Positions 44,808 to 55,977 of a stretch of 64,000 bases of DNA are shown here, in pieces. How positions within the stretch are numbered: the first letter of the stretch is position 1; each line of letters starts with the position of its first letter. The stretch is from assembly GCF_905397375.1 (NCBI RefSeq), contig NZ_CAJPVG010000001.1, forward strand, positions 124,001 through 188,000. The letters are read 5' to 3'. The position numbers and the translations under genes are program-made. Source of the DNA: Ralstonia mannitolilytica (GTDB taxonomy: Bacteria; Pseudomonadota; Gammaproteobacteria; Burkholderiales; Burkholderiaceae). Under the pieces are notes generated by a model that saw nothing but the letters and a program-made list of their open reading frames with translations, was not told where the DNA came from and ran no database searches.

Positions 44808-47800
44808 ATGAACCCCTCCCGAATCTTCATCCTCCGGCCCGTGGCGACCACCCTGCTGATGGTGGCCATCCTGCTGTCGGGCCTGGTGGCGTACCGGATG
44901 CTGCCGCTCTCCGCCCTGCCCGAGGTCGACTACCCGACCATCCAGGTGACGACGCTATACCCCGGCGCCAGCCCGGACGTGACGACGTCGTCCATCACGG
45001 CGCCGCTGGAGCGCCAGTTCGGCCAGATGCCGGGGCTCAAGCAGATGACGTCGTCGAGCTCGGGCGGCGCGTCGGTAATCACGCTGCAATTCGACCTGTC
45101 GCTTTCGCTCGACATCGCCGAGCAGGAAGTGCAGGCGGCCATCAACGCGGCCGGCAACCTGCTGCCGAACGACCTGCCGATGCCGCCGATCTACAGCAAG
45201 GTCAATCCGGCCGATGCGCCGATCCTCACGCTGGCGATCACCTCCAGGACGATGCCGTTGCCCAAGCTCGAAGACCTGGTCGACACGCGCATCGCGCAGA
45301 AGCTCTCTCAGCTGCCGGGCATCGGGCTCGTCAGCATCAGCGGCGGCCAGCGGCCGGCTGTGCGCATCCAGGCGAATACGTCGGCGCTTGCCGCGCTCGG
45401 GCTGTCGATCGACGACATCCGCACCGCCATCGGCACCGCCAACGTGAACGGCGCGAAGGGCAGCTTCGACGGCCCGATGCGCGCCTCCACCATCGACGCC
45501 AACGACCAGCTCCGCTCCGCCGCCGAGTACGGCAAGATGATCGTCGCCTACAAGAACGGCGCGCCCATCCGCCTGACCGACGTGGCACAGATCGTCGACG
45601 GCGCCGAGAACACCAAGCTCGCGGCGTGGGCCAACACCACACCGGCCATCATCCTGAACGTGCAGCGCCAGCCCGGCGCCAACGTGATCGAGGTGGTCAA
45701 CCGCGCCAAGGCACTGCTGCCCACACTCAAGGACACCCTGCCCGGCAACGTGGAGGTGTCGCTGCTGACCGACCGCACCACCACCATCCGGGCATCCGTC
45801 TCCGACGTGCAGTTCGAGCTGATGCTGGCCATCGCGCTGGTGGTGATGGTGATCTTCCTGTTCCTGCGCAATGTGCCGGCCACGGTCATTCCGGCGGTGG
45901 CGGTGCCGCTGTCCCTGGTGGGCACGTTCGGCGTGATGTACCTGGCCGGCTTCTCGATCAACAACCTGACGCTGATGGCGCTGACCATTGCCACGGGCTT
46001 CGTGGTGGACGACGCCATCGTCATGATCGAGAACATCGCCCGCTACATCGAAGACGGCGATCCGCCCATGGAAGCCGCGCTCAAGGGTGCCAAGCAGATC
46101 GGCTTCACCATCATCTCGCTCACGTTCTCGCTGATTGCCGTGCTGATTCCCCTGCTGTTCATGGGTGACGTGGTCGGGCGCCTGTTCCGCGAGTTCGCGA
46201 TCACGCTGGCGGTGTCGATCCTGATTTCGGCCGTGGTGTCGCTCACGCTCACGCCGATGATGTGCGCACGGTTGCTCAGGCACATTCCCGAGGCCGAGCA
46301 GTCGCGCTTCTACCACGCCGCGGGAGCGTTCTTCGACCGCGTCATCGCACGATACGGGCGCATGCTCGAGTGGGTGCTGGATCGCCAGAAGACCACGCTG
46401 CTGGTGGCCATCGGCACCTTGGTGCTGACGGGCCTGCTGTATGTGGTGGTGCCCAAGGGCTTCTTTCCGGTGCAGGACACGGGCGTGATCCAGGGCATTT
46501 CGGATGCCTCGCAGTCGATCTCGTTCTCGGCGATGGCCGAGCGCCAGCAGAAGCTCGCCGAGGTGGTGCTGAAAGACCCGGCGGTGGAGAGCCTCTCGTC
46601 GTTCATCGGCGTGGATGGGGTCAACACCACGCTCAACAGCGGCCGCATGCTGATCAACCTGAAGCCGAAGGATGAGCGCGACGCCAACGCCAGCGAGGTC
46701 ATCCAGCGGCTGCAGCCCGAACTCGCCAAGGTGGCCGGCATCCAGCTGTACATGCAGCCGGTGCAGGATCTGACGATCGAAGACCGCGTGAGCCGCACGC
46801 AGTACCAGTTCACGGTAGAAGATCCGGACCCGAACAACCTGTCGAAATGGGTGCCCAGGCTGGTGGAACGCCTGCAGCAGACGCGCGAGCTGCGCGACGT
46901 GGCGAGCGACCTGCAGGACAACGGCCTGCGGGCCTACGTGCAGGTCGACCGCGACAAGGCGGCCGTCTACGGCATCACGATGGCCACGATCGACAGTGCG
47001 CTCTACAGCGCGTACGGCCAGCGCCTGGTGTCGACGATCTTCACGCAATCGAACCAGTACCGCGTGGTGCTGGAGGCCGATCCGAAGATGCAGCTCGGCC
47101 CGCATTCGCTATACGACCTGCATGTGCCGTCCAGCAGCGGGCAGCAGGTGCCGCTGGGCGCCTTTGCCACGGTGGTGGAGCAGCCCGGCTCGCTGGTGGT
47201 GAACCATCAGGGCCAGTTCCCGGCCGCGACGATCTCCTTCAACCTCGCGCCCGGTTCATCGCTGGGCGCGGCGGTGGACACCATCAACGCGGTGGAGCAG
47301 GAGCTCGGCCTGCCGGCCAGCATGCAGACGAGCTTCCAGGGTGCGGCACTGGCATTCCGTGCGTCGCTGTCCAACCAGTTGTGGCTGATCCTGGCGGCGG
47401 TGATCACGATGTACATCGTGCTGGGCGTGCTGTACGAGAGCACGATCCACCCGGTGACGATCCTGTCCACGCTGCCCTCAGCGGGGGTGGGCGCGCTGCT
47501 TTCCCTGCTGCTGTCGGGCAAGGATCTGGGCATCATCGCGATCATCGGCATCGTGCTGCTGATCGGGATCGTCAAGAAGAACGCGATCATGATGATCGAC
47601 TTCGCGCTGGAGGCCGAGCGCGAGCAAGGCATGACCCCGCGCGATGCGATCTACCAGGCGTGCCTGCTGCGCTTCCGGCCGATTCTCATGACGACGATGG
47701 CGGCCCTGCTCGGCGCGCTGCCGCTGATGCTCGGCACGGGCGTCGGTTCGGAGCTGCGCCAGCCGCTGGGGATCACGATGGTGGGCGGCCTGCTGGTCAG

Positions 47801-47942
47801 CCAGGTGCTGACGCTCTTTACCACGCCCGTCATCTACCTGGCGTTCGACCGCCTCGGCCATCGCCTGCGTGACTGGCGCGCGCGCCGCTCGCCGGGCGGC
47901 CACGGCGCACCGGAGGCGAACCGACCTGGCGGGCAACCATGA
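44808..47942 (+). CDS. mdtB: RND multidrug efflux permease MdtB
   Basis: A 1044-residue inner-membrane proton/drug antiporter with the twelve-helix, two-large-loop RND layout. The proton-relay Asp pair is present in [20 protein letters not shown]. The N-terminal [20 protein letters not shown] and [17 protein letters not shown] segments match MdtB. MdtB and MdtC form a heterotrimer (2:1 in E. coli) that exports bile salts, novobiocin and similar compounds. It overlaps mdtC by ATGA. Confidence 0.95.
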   Translation: MNPSRIFILRPVATTLLMVAILLSGLVAYRMLPLSALPEVDYPTIQVTTLYPGASPDVTTSSITAPLERQFGQMPGLKQMTSSSSGGASVITLQFDLSLSLDIAEQEVQAAINAAGNLLPNDLPMPPIYSKVNPADAPILTLAITSRTMPLPKLEDLVDTRIAQKLSQLPGIGLVSISGGQRPAVRIQANTSALAALGLSIDDIRTAIGTANVNGAKGSFDGPMRASTIDANDQLRSAAEYGKMIVAYKNGAPIRLTDVAQIVDGAENTKLAAWANTTPAIILNVQRQPGANVIEVVNRAKALLPTLKDTLPGNVEVSLLTDRTTTIRASVSDVQFELMLAIALVVMVIFLFLRNVPATVIPAVAVPLSLVGTFGVMYLAGFSINNLTLMALTIATGFVVDDAIVMIENIARYIEDGDPPMEAALKGAKQIGFTIISLTFSLIAVLIPLLFMGDVVGRLFREFAITLAVSILISAVVSLTLTPMMCARLLRHIPEAEQSRFYHAAGAFFDRVIARYGRMLEWVLDRQKTTLLVAIGTLVLTGLLYVVVPKGFFPVQDTGVIQGISDASQSISFSAMAERQQKLAEVVLKDPAVESLSSFIGVDGVNTTLNSGRMLINLKPKDERDANASEVIQRLQPELAKVAGIQLYMQPVQDLTIEDRVSRTQYQFTVEDPDPNNLSKWVPRLVERLQQTRELRDVASDLQDNGLRAYVQVDRDKAAVYGITMATIDSALYSAYGQRLVSTIFTQSNQYRVVLEADPKMQLGPHSLYDLHVPSSSGQQVPLGAFATVVEQPGSLVVNHQGQFPAATISFNLAPGSSLGAAVDTINAVEQELGLPASMQTSFQGAALAFRASLSNQLWLILAAVITMYIVLGVLYESTIHPVTILSTLPSAGVGALLSLLLSGKDLGIIAIIGIVLLIGIVKKNAIMMIDFALEAEREQGMTPRDAIYQACLLRFRPILMTTMAALLGALPLMLGTGVGSELRQPLGITMVGGLLVSQVLTLFTTPVIYLAFDRLGHRLRDWRARRSPGGHGAPEANRPGGQP

Positions 47943-50900
47943 ACCTGTCCGCCACCTTCATCGCGCGGCCGGTTGCCACGGCGCTGCTGACCATCGGCGT
48001 GGCCCTCGCCGGCATGGCGGCGTTCCGCCTGCTGCCGGTGTCGCCCCTGCCGCAGGTGGATTTTCCGACCATCTCCGTCAGCGCGTCGCTGCCCGGCGCC
48101 AGCCCCGAGACGATGGCTGCCACCGTGGCCACGCCGCTGGAGCGCTCGCTGGGCCGCATCGCGGGCATCACGGAGATGACGTCGTCGAGCTCGCTGGGCT
48201 CGTCGCGCATCACGCTGCAGTTCGACCTGTCGCGCGATATCGACGGCGCCGCGCGCGACGTGCAGGCTGCCATCAATGCCTCGCGCAGCCTGCTGCCTTC
48301 GGGGCTACCGAGCAATCCAACCTATCGCAAGGTCAACCCGGCCGATGCGCCGATCATGATCCTGGGGTTGACATCCGACACCATGTCGCGCGGCCAGCTG
48401 TACGACGCGGCGTCGACGATCCTTGCGCAGAAGCTCTCGCAGATCAACGGCGTGGGCCAGGTCAACATCGGCGGCGCATCGCTGCCGGCGGTGCGTGTAG
48501 AGCTGAACCCGACGGCGCTGAACAAGTACGGCATCTCGATGGAGACCGTGCGCACCGTCATCGCCAGCACCAACGCAAACAAGCCCAAGGGCATGCTGGA
48601 ATCGGGCGACCGCGTGTGGACGATCTACGCCAACGACCAGGCGAAGAAGGCCGCCGAATACCGGCCACTCGTCATCGCCTGGCGCAACGGCTCGCCGGTG
48701 CGGCTGTCGGACGTGGCCGAAGTGACCGACAGCGTGCAGGACATCCGCAACTATGGCTCGGCCAACGGCAAGCCGTCGGTGCTGCTCATCATCAGCCGGC
48801 AGCCGGGCGCCAACATCATCGACACGGTCGATCGCATCAACGACGTGCTGCCCTATCTGCGCAACACCATCCCCGCGCAGATCAACCTCGACGTGATGAT
48901 GGACCGCACGCCCACCATCCGCGCCTCGCTCAAGGATGTGGAACGCACGCTGGTGCTCTCGATCGCGCTGGTGATCATGGTGGTGTTCCTGTTCCTGCGC
49001 AACCTGCGGGCCACGCTCATCCCGAGCGTGGCGGTGCCGGTCTCGCTCATCGGCACGTTCGGGGTGATGTACCTGTGCGGCTACAGCCTCGACAACCTGT
49101 CGCTCATGGCGCTGACCGTCGCGACAGGCTTTGTGGTGGACGACGCCATCGTGGTACTGGAGAACGTCTCGCGCCATATCGAGAACGGCATGCGGCCCAT
49201 GCAGGCAGCGCTCAAGGGCGCACGCGAGGTGGGCTTCACGGTGGTCTCGATGAGCTTCTCGCTGATCGCCGTGTTCATCCCGCTGCTGATGATGGGCGGC
49301 ATCGTCGGGCGGCTGTTCCGCGAATTTGCCGTCACGCTGTCGGTGGCCATCCTGGTGTCGCTGGTGATCTCGCTCACCACCACGCCGATGATGTGCGCAC
49401 GCCTGCTCAAGCCCGCCGCCGAGCAGGAGCACGGCTGGTTCCACCGCAAGACCGAAGGCTTCTTCACGTTCCTGCTCGACATGTACCGCAGCTCGCTCGC
49501 GTGGGCGCTGCGCCATCGCTGGCTGACGCTGCTGATCCTGCTCGCCACGGTGTGCCTGAACGTGTACCTGTACATCATCGTGCCGAAGGGATTCTTCCCC
49601 CAGCAGGACACGGGCCGTGTGATGGGCTTCATCCAGGCGGACCAGGCCATCTCGTTCCAGGCCATGCGCACCAAGCTGACGGATTTCATCCACATCGTCC
49701 AGCAGGACCCGGCGGTGGAAAACGTGGTCGGCTTCACGGGCGGCTCGCAGCGCAACAGCGGCTCGATGTTCATCCAGCTCAAGCCGCTGGCCGAGCGCAA
49801 GATTTCCGCCGACCAGGTCATCAACCGCCTGCGCGGCAAGCTTGCGCGCGAGCCCGGGGCGAGCCTCTTCCTGCAGGCGGTGCAGGACATCCGCGTTGGG
49901 GGGCGCGCCAGCAACGCGCAGTATCAGTACACGCTGCAGGCCGACAACCTCGATGAGTTGCGCACATGGGAGCCGAAGATCAAGCAGGCGCTCTCGCAGG
50001 TGAAGTCGCTCGCCGATGTGAACACCGACGCCCAGGACAAGGGCCTGCAGACGTCGCTGGTCATCGACCGTGACAAGGCCAAGGCGCTCGGCATCAACCC
50101 GAGCGATGTCGACAACGCACTGAACAACGCCTTCGGCCAGCGCCAGATCTCGACGATCTACAATCCGCTCAACCAGTACCGCGTGGTGATGGAAGCCGCG
50201 CCGCAGTACTGGCAGAACCCCGACGGCCTGCGCGACATCTACCTCATCACCTCGACCGGCGCGCAGGTGCCGCTGTCGACCTTCTCGCATTACGAGCCGA
50301 CCAACACGCCACTGGCGGTCAACCACCAGGGCCAGTTCGCGGCCAGCACGATCTCGTTCAACCTGGCGCCGGGCGCGTCGCTGTCGGGCGCCACGCGCGA
50401 CATCCAGGACGCCATGAACCGCATCGGCGTGCCGATCACGGTGCACGGCAGTTTCCAGGGCACCGCCAAGGCGTTCCAGGATTCGCTCTCAAGCCAGCCG
50501 GTGCTGATCCTGTTTGCGCTCATCACGATCTACATCGTGCTGGGCGTCCTGTACGAGAGCTACGTGCACCCGATCACCATCCTCTCGACGCTGCCTTCGG
50601 CCGGTGTGGGGGCGCTGCTGGCGCTGATCATTACGGACACGGATTTCTCGATCATCGCGCTGATCGGCGTGATCCTGCTCATCGGCATCGTGAAGAAGAA
50701 CGCGATCATGATGATCGACTTCGCGCTGGAGGCCGAGCGCAGCCAGGGCATGAGCCCCGCGGACGCCATCTTCCACGCCTGCGTGCTGCGCTTCCGGCCG
50801 ATCCTGATGACGACGATGGCCGCGCTGCTGGGCGCCCTGCCCCTGGCGCTGGGCCACGGCGACGGTGCGGAGTTGCGCACGCCGCTGGGCATCTCCATCG

Positions 50901-51040
50901 TGGGCGGGCTGCTGGTCAGCCAGATCCTCACGCTCTACACCACGCCGGTCGTCTACCTGGCGCTCGACCGGCTGCGCCTGCGCCGTGCCGGGCGCAGCAA
51001 GGACGCACCGTTGCCCGCACTGGATTCGCAAGGAAGCTGA
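47939..51040 (+). CDS. mdtC: RND multidrug efflux permease MdtC
   Basis: A 1033-residue paralogue of MdtB with the same topology. The Asp pair lies in [20 protein letters not shown], and [20 protein letters not shown] is typical of MdtC. Translational coupling to mdtB by a four-base overlap favours stoichiometric synthesis of the heteromeric pump. The start of the outer-membrane factor gene follows its stop by one base. The two permease genes are diverged enough that recent duplication is not suggested. Confidence 0.95.
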   Translation: MNLSATFIARPVATALLTIGVALAGMAAFRLLPVSPLPQVDFPTISVSASLPGASPETMAATVATPLERSLGRIAGITEMTSSSSLGSSRITLQFDLSRDIDGAARDVQAAINASRSLLPSGLPSNPTYRKVNPADAPIMILGLTSDTMSRGQLYDAASTILAQKLSQINGVGQVNIGGASLPAVRVELNPTALNKYGISMETVRTVIASTNANKPKGMLESGDRVWTIYANDQAKKAAEYRPLVIAWRNGSPVRLSDVAEVTDSVQDIRNYGSANGKPSVLLIISRQPGANIIDTVDRINDVLPYLRNTIPAQINLDVMMDRTPTIRASLKDVERTLVLSIALVIMVVFLFLRNLRATLIPSVAVPVSLIGTFGVMYLCGYSLDNLSLMALTVATGFVVDDAIVVLENVSRHIENGMRPMQAALKGAREVGFTVVSMSFSLIAVFIPLLMMGGIVGRLFREFAVTLSVAILVSLVISLTTTPMMCARLLKPAAEQEHGWFHRKTEGFFTFLLDMYRSSLAWALRHRWLTLLILLATVCLNVYLYIIVPKGFFPQQDTGRVMGFIQADQAISFQAMRTKLTDFIHIVQQDPAVENVVGFTGGSQRNSGSMFIQLKPLAERKISADQVINRLRGKLAREPGASLFLQAVQDIRVGGRASNAQYQYTLQADNLDELRTWEPKIKQALSQVKSLADVNTDAQDKGLQTSLVIDRDKAKALGINPSDVDNALNNAFGQRQISTIYNPLNQYRVVMEAAPQYWQNPDGLRDIYLITSTGAQVPLSTFSHYEPTNTPLAVNHQGQFAASTISFNLAPGASLSGATRDIQDAMNRIGVPITVHGSFQGTAKAFQDSLSSQPVLILFALITIYIVLGVLYESYVHPITILSTLPSAGVGALLALIITDTDFSIIALIGVILLIGIVKKNAIMMIDFALEAERSQGMSPADAIFHACVLRFRPILMTTMAALLGALPLALGHGDGAELRTPLGISIVGGLLVSQILTLYTTPVVYLALDRLRLRRAGRSKDAPLPALDSQGS

Positions 51041-51041
51041 T

Positions 51042-52550
51042 ATGAAAAGAGGCCACCAAGCCCTCCGCACCCCGTTGCTCGCGCTGGCTGCGTGCGCGCT
51101 TGTCTCTGCCTGCGCGGTGGGCCCCGACTACAAGCGCCCCGACGCGGAAGTCCCGCAGCAATACAAGGAAGCCGGCGACTGGAAGGTCGCCAGCCCCAAC
51201 GACGCCATCGCGCGCGGCAAGTGGTGGGAGATCTTCAACGACCCGCAGCTGAATGCGCTGGAAGAACAGGTGGCCGCCGCCAACCAGAACATCCTCGTGG
51301 CCGAAGCGCAGTACCGGCAGGCCCAGGCGCTGGTGCAATCGGCGCGAGCCTCGTTCTTCCCAACGCTGGGCGCCAGCGCGTCGGCCACGCGCAGCCGCTC
51401 GGTGCGCACAACGGTGAACCCGGACGGCAGCCTGTCGACCGGCAACCCGAGCCTGCTGAACTCGCAGAGCCTGTCGCTGGACGCAAGCTGGGAGCTGGAC
51501 CTGTGGGGCCGCATCCGCCGATCGGTGGAGTCCAACAAGGCCAGCGCCGAAGCGAGCGCAGGCGACCTGGCTTCTGCGCTGCTCTCGGCCCAGGCCACGC
51601 TTGCGCAGAATTATTTTCAATTGCGTGTCACGGATACCCAGAAGGCGGTGCTGCAACGCACGGTGGCCGACTACGAACGGTTCCTGAAGCTCACGCAAAA
51701 CCAGTACGCCGTGGGCGTCGCGCAGCGCTCGGACGTGCTGACCGCGCAGACGCAACTGAAGCAGGCGCAGGCGCTGCTGCTCGATGCCGAGGTCACGCGC
51801 GCGCAGCTAGAGCACGCCATCGCCGTGCTGATCGGCAAGCCGCCCGCGGAGTTCTCGCTGGCGCCGACGACTGCGGCCACCGTGTACGACCTGCCCGCAC
51901 TGCCTGACATTCCGCTGGAGATTCCGTCGGCCGTGCTGGAGCGCCGGCCCGACATTGCCGCGGCCGAGCGCCGCATGGCTGCGGCCAATGCGCAGATCGG
52001 CGTAGCCAAGGCCGCCTACTTCCCCACACTGACGCTGGGGGCATCTGCTGGGCTGGCCGCCAACACGCTGTCGCGCCTGGCCACGCTGCCGAGCCGCGTC
52101 TGGTCGATCGGGCCCTCGCTGGCGGCGACGCTGTTCGATGCGGGGGCGCGTTCGGCGGCCGTCGACAAGGCCGGCGCGGCCTACGACGCGGCTGTCGCGA
52201 CGTATCGGCAAACCGTGCTGGGCGCCTTCCAGGACGTGGAGGACAACCTCGCCGCGCTGCGCTGGCAGGCCCGCGAGTTCGACGCCCAGGCCGATGCCGT
52301 CAAGGCGGCGCAGGAAGCCGCGCAGCTCGACCTGAACCGCTACCGCGCCGGCACGATCAGCTTCCTGGAGGTGATCACCGCGCAAGCCACGGCCTACAAC
52401 GCCGAGCGCACGCTGCTCACGCTGCAAGGCAAGCGCTATTCGGCCGCGGTGCTGCTGGTCAAGGCGCTCGGCGGCGGCTGGCACGGCGAAGTGCCCGTGG
52501 TCGGCCAGGCGGCGATGCGGCCCGCTGCCTCGGCACCAGCCGCGCAGTAA
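51042..52550 (+). CDS. NodT/OprM-family outer-membrane efflux lipoprotein
   Basis: A 502-residue TolC-like channel. The signal peptide ends in a lipobox (ALVSACAVGPDYKRP), so it is lipid-anchored in the outer membrane. The two OEP repeats are visible (QNILVAEAQYRQAQALVQSA, LPDIPLEIPSAVLERRPDIA and FLEVITAQATAYNAERTLLT). It completes a tripartite pump with MdtA and MdtBC. E. coli mdtABC instead uses TolC encoded elsewhere; a dedicated factor in the operon is common in betaproteobacteria. The start lies one base after mdtC behind AAGGAAGC. Confidence 0.93.
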   Translation: MKRGHQALRTPLLALAACALVSACAVGPDYKRPDAEVPQQYKEAGDWKVASPNDAIARGKWWEIFNDPQLNALEEQVAAANQNILVAEAQYRQAQALVQSARASFFPTLGASASATRSRSVRTTVNPDGSLSTGNPSLLNSQSLSLDASWELDLWGRIRRSVESNKASAEASAGDLASALLSAQATLAQNYFQLRVTDTQKAVLQRTVADYERFLKLTQNQYAVGVAQRSDVLTAQTQLKQAQALLLDAEVTRAQLEHAIAVLIGKPPAEFSLAPTTAATVYDLPALPDIPLEIPSAVLERRPDIAAAERRMAAANAQIGVAKAAYFPTLTLGASAGLAANTLSRLATLPSRVWSIGPSLAATLFDAGARSAAVDKAGAAYDAAVATYRQTVLGAFQDVEDNLAALRWQAREFDAQADAVKAAQEAAQLDLNRYRAGTISFLEVITAQATAYNAERTLLTLQGKRYSAAVLLVKALGGGWHGEVPVVGQAAMRPAASAPAAQ

Positions 52551-52855
52551 CGCGCTCCGTGTTGCCGGTGGCCGACGATATTTCGCCGCCGGCAATATCC
52601 CCTTGTGCGTAAGCACGCACGCAGTCCGATCGTTCCCCCTATAATCGTCGGAATTTGCTTCAGGCTGCCCTGATCGCGTGGGCATGCCGTGCGGGGCCGG
52701 GCGCGCAAATTGCTTCGCCCGGTGCCTTGCAGGTGTGTCGCCGTGCCATCCTGACCGTCTGTTTGCCTGCCGCCATGTCCGCCGCGCGCGTGGTTGGCCG
52801 ACCCTGTTGCCTGGACCCACGCGCGCGGCTCAATTGATTTCTGGCGCTCTCTCTG
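52551..52855 (+). promoter_or_regulatory. Promoter and long structured leader of the pagL gene
   Basis: An 11-bp stem with one mismatch (TTGCCGGTGGC / GCCGCCGGCAA, 52562-52595) may end the efflux transcript, though it lacks a T-tract. A consensus -10, TATAAT, lies at 52640-52645; no good -35 is seen. This predicts a leader of about 205 bases. A perfect 13-bp inverted repeat, GCCGCGCGCGTGG (52781-52793) and CCACGCGCGCGGC (52817-52829), sits 26 bases before the pagL start and could affect translation. Confidence 0.55.
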
Positions 52856-53419
52856 ATGATCCGATCCGCAATTTCCCGCCCCGCCAAGCTGCTGGCCGCC
52901 GCGCTCGGCGCCGCTACGCTCTTCGCCGCCGTGCCTGCCCAGGCCGACCCGTCCGTGCGCGTGATCTACGGCAAGGACAACCGCCACGGCATCGAGAAGT
53001 ACGGCGTCGATATCGATTTCGACTCCGGTTTCCACTGGGGCAACCCGCAAGGCTGGTTCGTGAACCTGGACTGGGAGGTCGCGCTCGGCCAATGGCGCTC
53101 GACGCAGGGCACCAACCGCCAGAACCTGACCGAATTCGGCGTGACGCCGCTGTTCCGCATCGAAAAGCGCGGCAGCTCGTGGGTGCCGTTCGTGGAAGTG
53201 GGCATCGGCCCGCGCCTGCTGTCGCACACGCGCACGTCGGATGAGCACAACTTCAGCACGGCCTTCCAGTTCTCCGACATGATCGGCGTGGGCGTCGCCT
53301 TTGGCAGCAAGCAGCAGTTCCAGGTCGGCTATCGCTTCGAGCACCTGTCGAACGCCTCGATCAAGCGTCCGAACCCGGGGACGGACCTGAACGAGCTGTA
53401 CCTGCGCTACACGTTCTGA
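52856..53419 (+). CDS. pagL: PagL-family lipid A 3-O-deacylase (acyloxyacyl hydrolase)
   Basis: A 187-residue outer-membrane beta-barrel enzyme removing the 3-O acyl chain from lipid A. A signal peptide of about 31 residues (ends VPAQA) is followed by amphipathic strands. The catalytic His and Ser are about H163 and S165 in YRFEHLSNASIKRPNPG, with D177 or E180 as the likely third residue. It ends in LYLRYTF, as expected for a barrel. PagL activity lowers endotoxicity and changes permeability, which fits its place after an efflux operon and near an ArnT-like gene. A terminator follows. Confidence 0.88.
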   Translation: MIRSAISRPAKLLAAALGAATLFAAVPAQADPSVRVIYGKDNRHGIEKYGVDIDFDSGFHWGNPQGWFVNLDWEVALGQWRSTQGTNRQNLTEFGVTPLFRIEKRGSSWVPFVEVGIGPRLLSHTRTSDEHNFSTAFQFSDMIGVGVAFGSKQQFQVGYRFEHLSNASIKRPNPGTDLNELYLRYTF

Positions 53420-53439
53420 ACGGCTTCACCCCGAAGAAG

Positions 53440-53473
53440 ACGGCCTGCCATTGCGGCGGGCCGTTTTGTTTTG
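53440..53473 (+). terminator. Rho-independent terminator after pagL
   Basis: ACGGCCTGCC pairs with GGCGGGCCGT (one G-T wobble) around a short loop, followed by TTTGTTTTG. Confidence 0.85.
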
Positions 53474-53483
53474 CGCGCCGTGC

Positions 53484-54851
53484 TCAGCGCGCGCCGGCCT
53501 CGCCGTCGACATCGCGATCGCGATCACGGCCGCGCTCGCGCGATCGCATGCCCATCAGCCGCTCGTAATTGAGCGAGGCATGAAAGCCGAAGCCATTGCC
53601 GCCCGCGCGCTTGACTTCGTACATGGCCGCATCGGCATTGCGGATCAGCGTCTGCGCGTCGCGGCCGTCTGCGGGGTACAGCGCCACACCGGCGCTCACG
53701 CCCATCGACAGCACGTGGCCCTCCACGCGAAACGGCGTCTGCAACTGCTCGATCAGGCGTTCAATCGTCTGCGTGACGTCCTGCCGCGTGGCGCAATGCG
53801 TGAGGATAGCCACGAATTCGTCGCCGCCCAGGCGCGCCACCGTATCCGACGCACGCAGGGCGCTGCGCAGGCGCATTGCCGTGGCCTTGAGCACGAGGTC
53901 TCCCACGGCGTGGCCGTATTCGTCGTTGACGGGCTTGAACCGGTCCAGGTCGATGAAGACCACGGCCACCTGGCTGCGTGCGCGGCGTGCGGCCTGGATG
54001 GCGACGAACAGCCGGTCGCGCAGCAGGCGCGCGTTGGGAAGGTCGGTCAGCGGGTCATGCAGCGCCAGATGGTGCGCCTGGTCGAGTGCGGCGCGCCGCT
54101 TGGTGACGTCGAGCAGCGTGCCGCTCACACGCGTGGCCACGCCGCGCGCATCGCGCTCGGTCACGCGGCCGCGCGCCGCCACCCAGATCCACTGGCCGTG
54201 GCGGGCCCGCATGCGCTGCTCGACTTCAAAACTGTCTGCATCGCCACGCAGGTGCCGGTAAATGCGGCGCACGCTCAGCACGGCGTCCTGCGGATGCACC
54301 ATCGCAAACCATGCATCCGGATCGGTGGGAAGGTCGGCCGGCTCGTAGCCCAGCATGTCGGCGGTGCGGCGGTTGAACGAGACGTGTCGCGCGCGCGTGG
54401 ACCAGTCGAACGTACCGAGCCCCGCGCCGTCGAGCACATAGGCAAGACGCTGCTCCGATGCCCGCAGCGCCTCCAGCGCCAGGCGCCGCGCCGTCACATC
54501 CTGAAGCTGCACGATGAGGTGGCTGCCGCCGCTCCCGGTGTCGGTGCGCGCCACGGCGAGATCGGCCTGCACCCAGACGGTGCTGCCGTCATGGCGCACC
54601 AGGCGGGTTTCCATCGAAAGCGCCTCGCGCTCGCCCGCGAGCAGCGCCTGCACACCGCGCCGCGTCCGCTCCGCATGGTCCGGATGGCAGAGGTCGAACA
54701 GCGCGCGCGAGCGCAGTGCCTGCGCTTCGTGGCCCGTCGGCGCGCACAGCGCACGATTGACGTCGAGGAAGCGACCCTCCGGCGCGCACAGGCCGATCCC
54801 TATCGGCGAATGTTCGATCGCAGCCTTGTACAAGTGGTGGTCCTCAAGCAT
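53484..54851 (-). CDS. PAS-GGDEF diguanylate cyclase
   Basis: A 455-residue soluble enzyme. Two PAS domains (about residues 5-125 and 130-270, each followed by a PAC-type segment such as LIVQLQDVTARR) precede a GGDEF domain. GGDEF itself is intact (about residues 342-346), and an RASD inhibitory I-site sits five residues before it, so the protein should make c-di-GMP and be product-inhibited. There is no EAL domain. The C-terminus is an Arg/Asp-rich tail (RSRERGRDRDRDVDG). The ATG at 54851 is preferred, but the frame is open to about 55040 and the promoter lies just above that, so a longer N-terminus is possible. Confidence 0.87.
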   Translation of the reverse strand: MLEDHHLYKAAIEHSPIGIGLCAPEGRFLDVNRALCAPTGHEAQALRSRALFDLCHPDHAERTRRGVQALLAGEREALSMETRLVRHDGSTVWVQADLAVARTDTGSGGSHLIVQLQDVTARRLALEALRASEQRLAYVLDGAGLGTFDWSTRARHVSFNRRTADMLGYEPADLPTDPDAWFAMVHPQDAVLSVRRIYRHLRGDADSFEVEQRMRARHGQWIWVAARGRVTERDARGVATRVSGTLLDVTKRRAALDQAHHLALHDPLTDLPNARLLRDRLFVAIQAARRARSQVAVVFIDLDRFKPVNDEYGHAVGDLVLKATAMRLRSALRASDTVARLGGDEFVAILTHCATRQDVTQTIERLIEQLQTPFRVEGHVLSMGVSAGVALYPADGRDAQTLIRNADAAMYEVKRAGGNGFGFHASLNYERLMGMRSRERGRDRDRDVDGEAGAR

Positions 54852-55494
54852 GGCGATGCAGTTTCGCGAATGCGGCAGTCCAGGGAGCGACTGGCGTGAT
54901 GGCCGTCCCGTCGCCGGGCTCCACGGTGCAATGGTTTGCGTGGGCTGGATGCGGCGGTGGTCGGCGGAGGTCCCCGTAACCGGTCTCGTAGTCTGCCGGG
55001 CCCGTTGACGGCTGGCGGTGGACAGACCTGTCGCGCGCAACCCATGCGCGCGAATCGAGGCGGACTATAGACGCCGCGAGTTAACGGGGCAATCCCTTCC
55101 CGCGAGGGGCACAGATGCAGCATGCCCTCGAGTACAAGTCGACGCGAAGGAAACGCGCCCCGCGTCATCCCCGTCAGCGTTTTGTTGATGCCGATTGTCG
55201 GCAGGCGCCCGGCGGTCCCAGACGTGCGGCAACTGTACACCGCCGGCTCATCGGGCGGCAGCTAACCTTTCGGCTAGGTACGCAGACCCCCACGGTGGCA
55301 GCCGTTTGCCGCAGGCCGCGCCGCGCACACGGCTATGCGGATGTCTGCAGTTCGAAACAAGGCCACGGACGCTCCTCCGGACGCACGAAACGCTGCCACG
55401 ACCGGCTGACTCCGTTACTATTCTTGAAAATCGCCTCGGGGGGCGAGTCCAACACGGCGAGCCGCGGCACCAACACGCGGTTGCAGGAGATCGT
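54852..55494. other. Intergenic region between divergent cyclase and hypothetical genes
   Basis: 643 bases. On the minus strand a sigma70-like promoter is visible: TTGCCC (55092-55087), a 17-base spacer and TATAGT (55069-55064), pointing to the cyclase gene. On the plus strand TACTAT at 55416-55421 is a possible -10 for the next gene. The middle, GC-rich part holds no gene I can support; I looked for a c-di-GMP riboswitch and did not find its core. Confidence 0.5.
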
Positions 55495-55977
55495 ATGGAA
55501 TTGAGCTTCGTTGCCCCCGGCACGCAAACGCACCGCTATGCCCTCAAGCTGGCGGGTCTGCCCGAAAGCACCCCGCCCGTCGATCCGGCCTGGATCGACG
55601 ATGCCCTGACCGCCGCCGTGCGCGTATTCGATGCACATCGCGTCCATTTTGCCGACGCCTATTTCGCCTACCGCGCGCGTGATGCGGCGCAGCGTTCCCA
55701 CCGAACCGAGCACGGCCCCGCGCGCAGGCGGGTCGGCGGAGACCTGCACGACGACACACCGCTGCTCGCGGATACGTTTGCGATCGCGCAACTGGCGGCG
55801 CTCGTCTCGCTGGAAGCGGCAGGCCTGGCCGATGTGATCGACGTGCATCTCGTGGTGGAGCGTTTGCCCGATGACGACGGGCCCGGTACGCCCGCGACCC
55901 GCATCGATGACGTCATGTTGGCCACCGGCAGCCCGGCGATCCGGCCGACGGCCCGCCGCCCCGCCAGCCAGCACTAG
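55495..55977 (+). CDS. Hypothetical 160-residue protein
   Basis: A soluble, acidic protein without signal peptide or membrane helix. A TTGCAGGAGA ribosome site supports the start. The N-terminus (MELSFVAPGTQTHRYALKLA) looks beta-rich; residues about 60-70 (HFADAYFAYRARDAA) and 95-120 (FAIAQLAALVSLEAAGLADV) are helical. I recognise no family. Codon use is like its neighbours. Its stop overlaps the stop of gtrA by four bases, and both are close to the PilZ gene; no functional link can be claimed. Confidence 0.6.
   Translation: MELSFVAPGTQTHRYALKLAGLPESTPPVDPAWIDDALTAAVRVFDAHRVHFADAYFAYRARDAAQRSHRTEHGPARRRVGGDLHDDTPLLADTFAIAQLAALVSLEAAGLADVIDVHLVVERLPDDDGPGTPATRIDDVMLATGSPAIRPTARRPASQH

Noticed and set aside
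44955..47105. 716-codon minus-strand frame opposite mdtB
   Set aside because: Antisense artefact of high GC third positions; mdtB is unmistakable.
54852..55494. Possible c-di-GMP riboswitch upstream of the cyclase gene
   Set aside because: I looked on both strands for the conserved GEMM core and receptor loop and could not find them.
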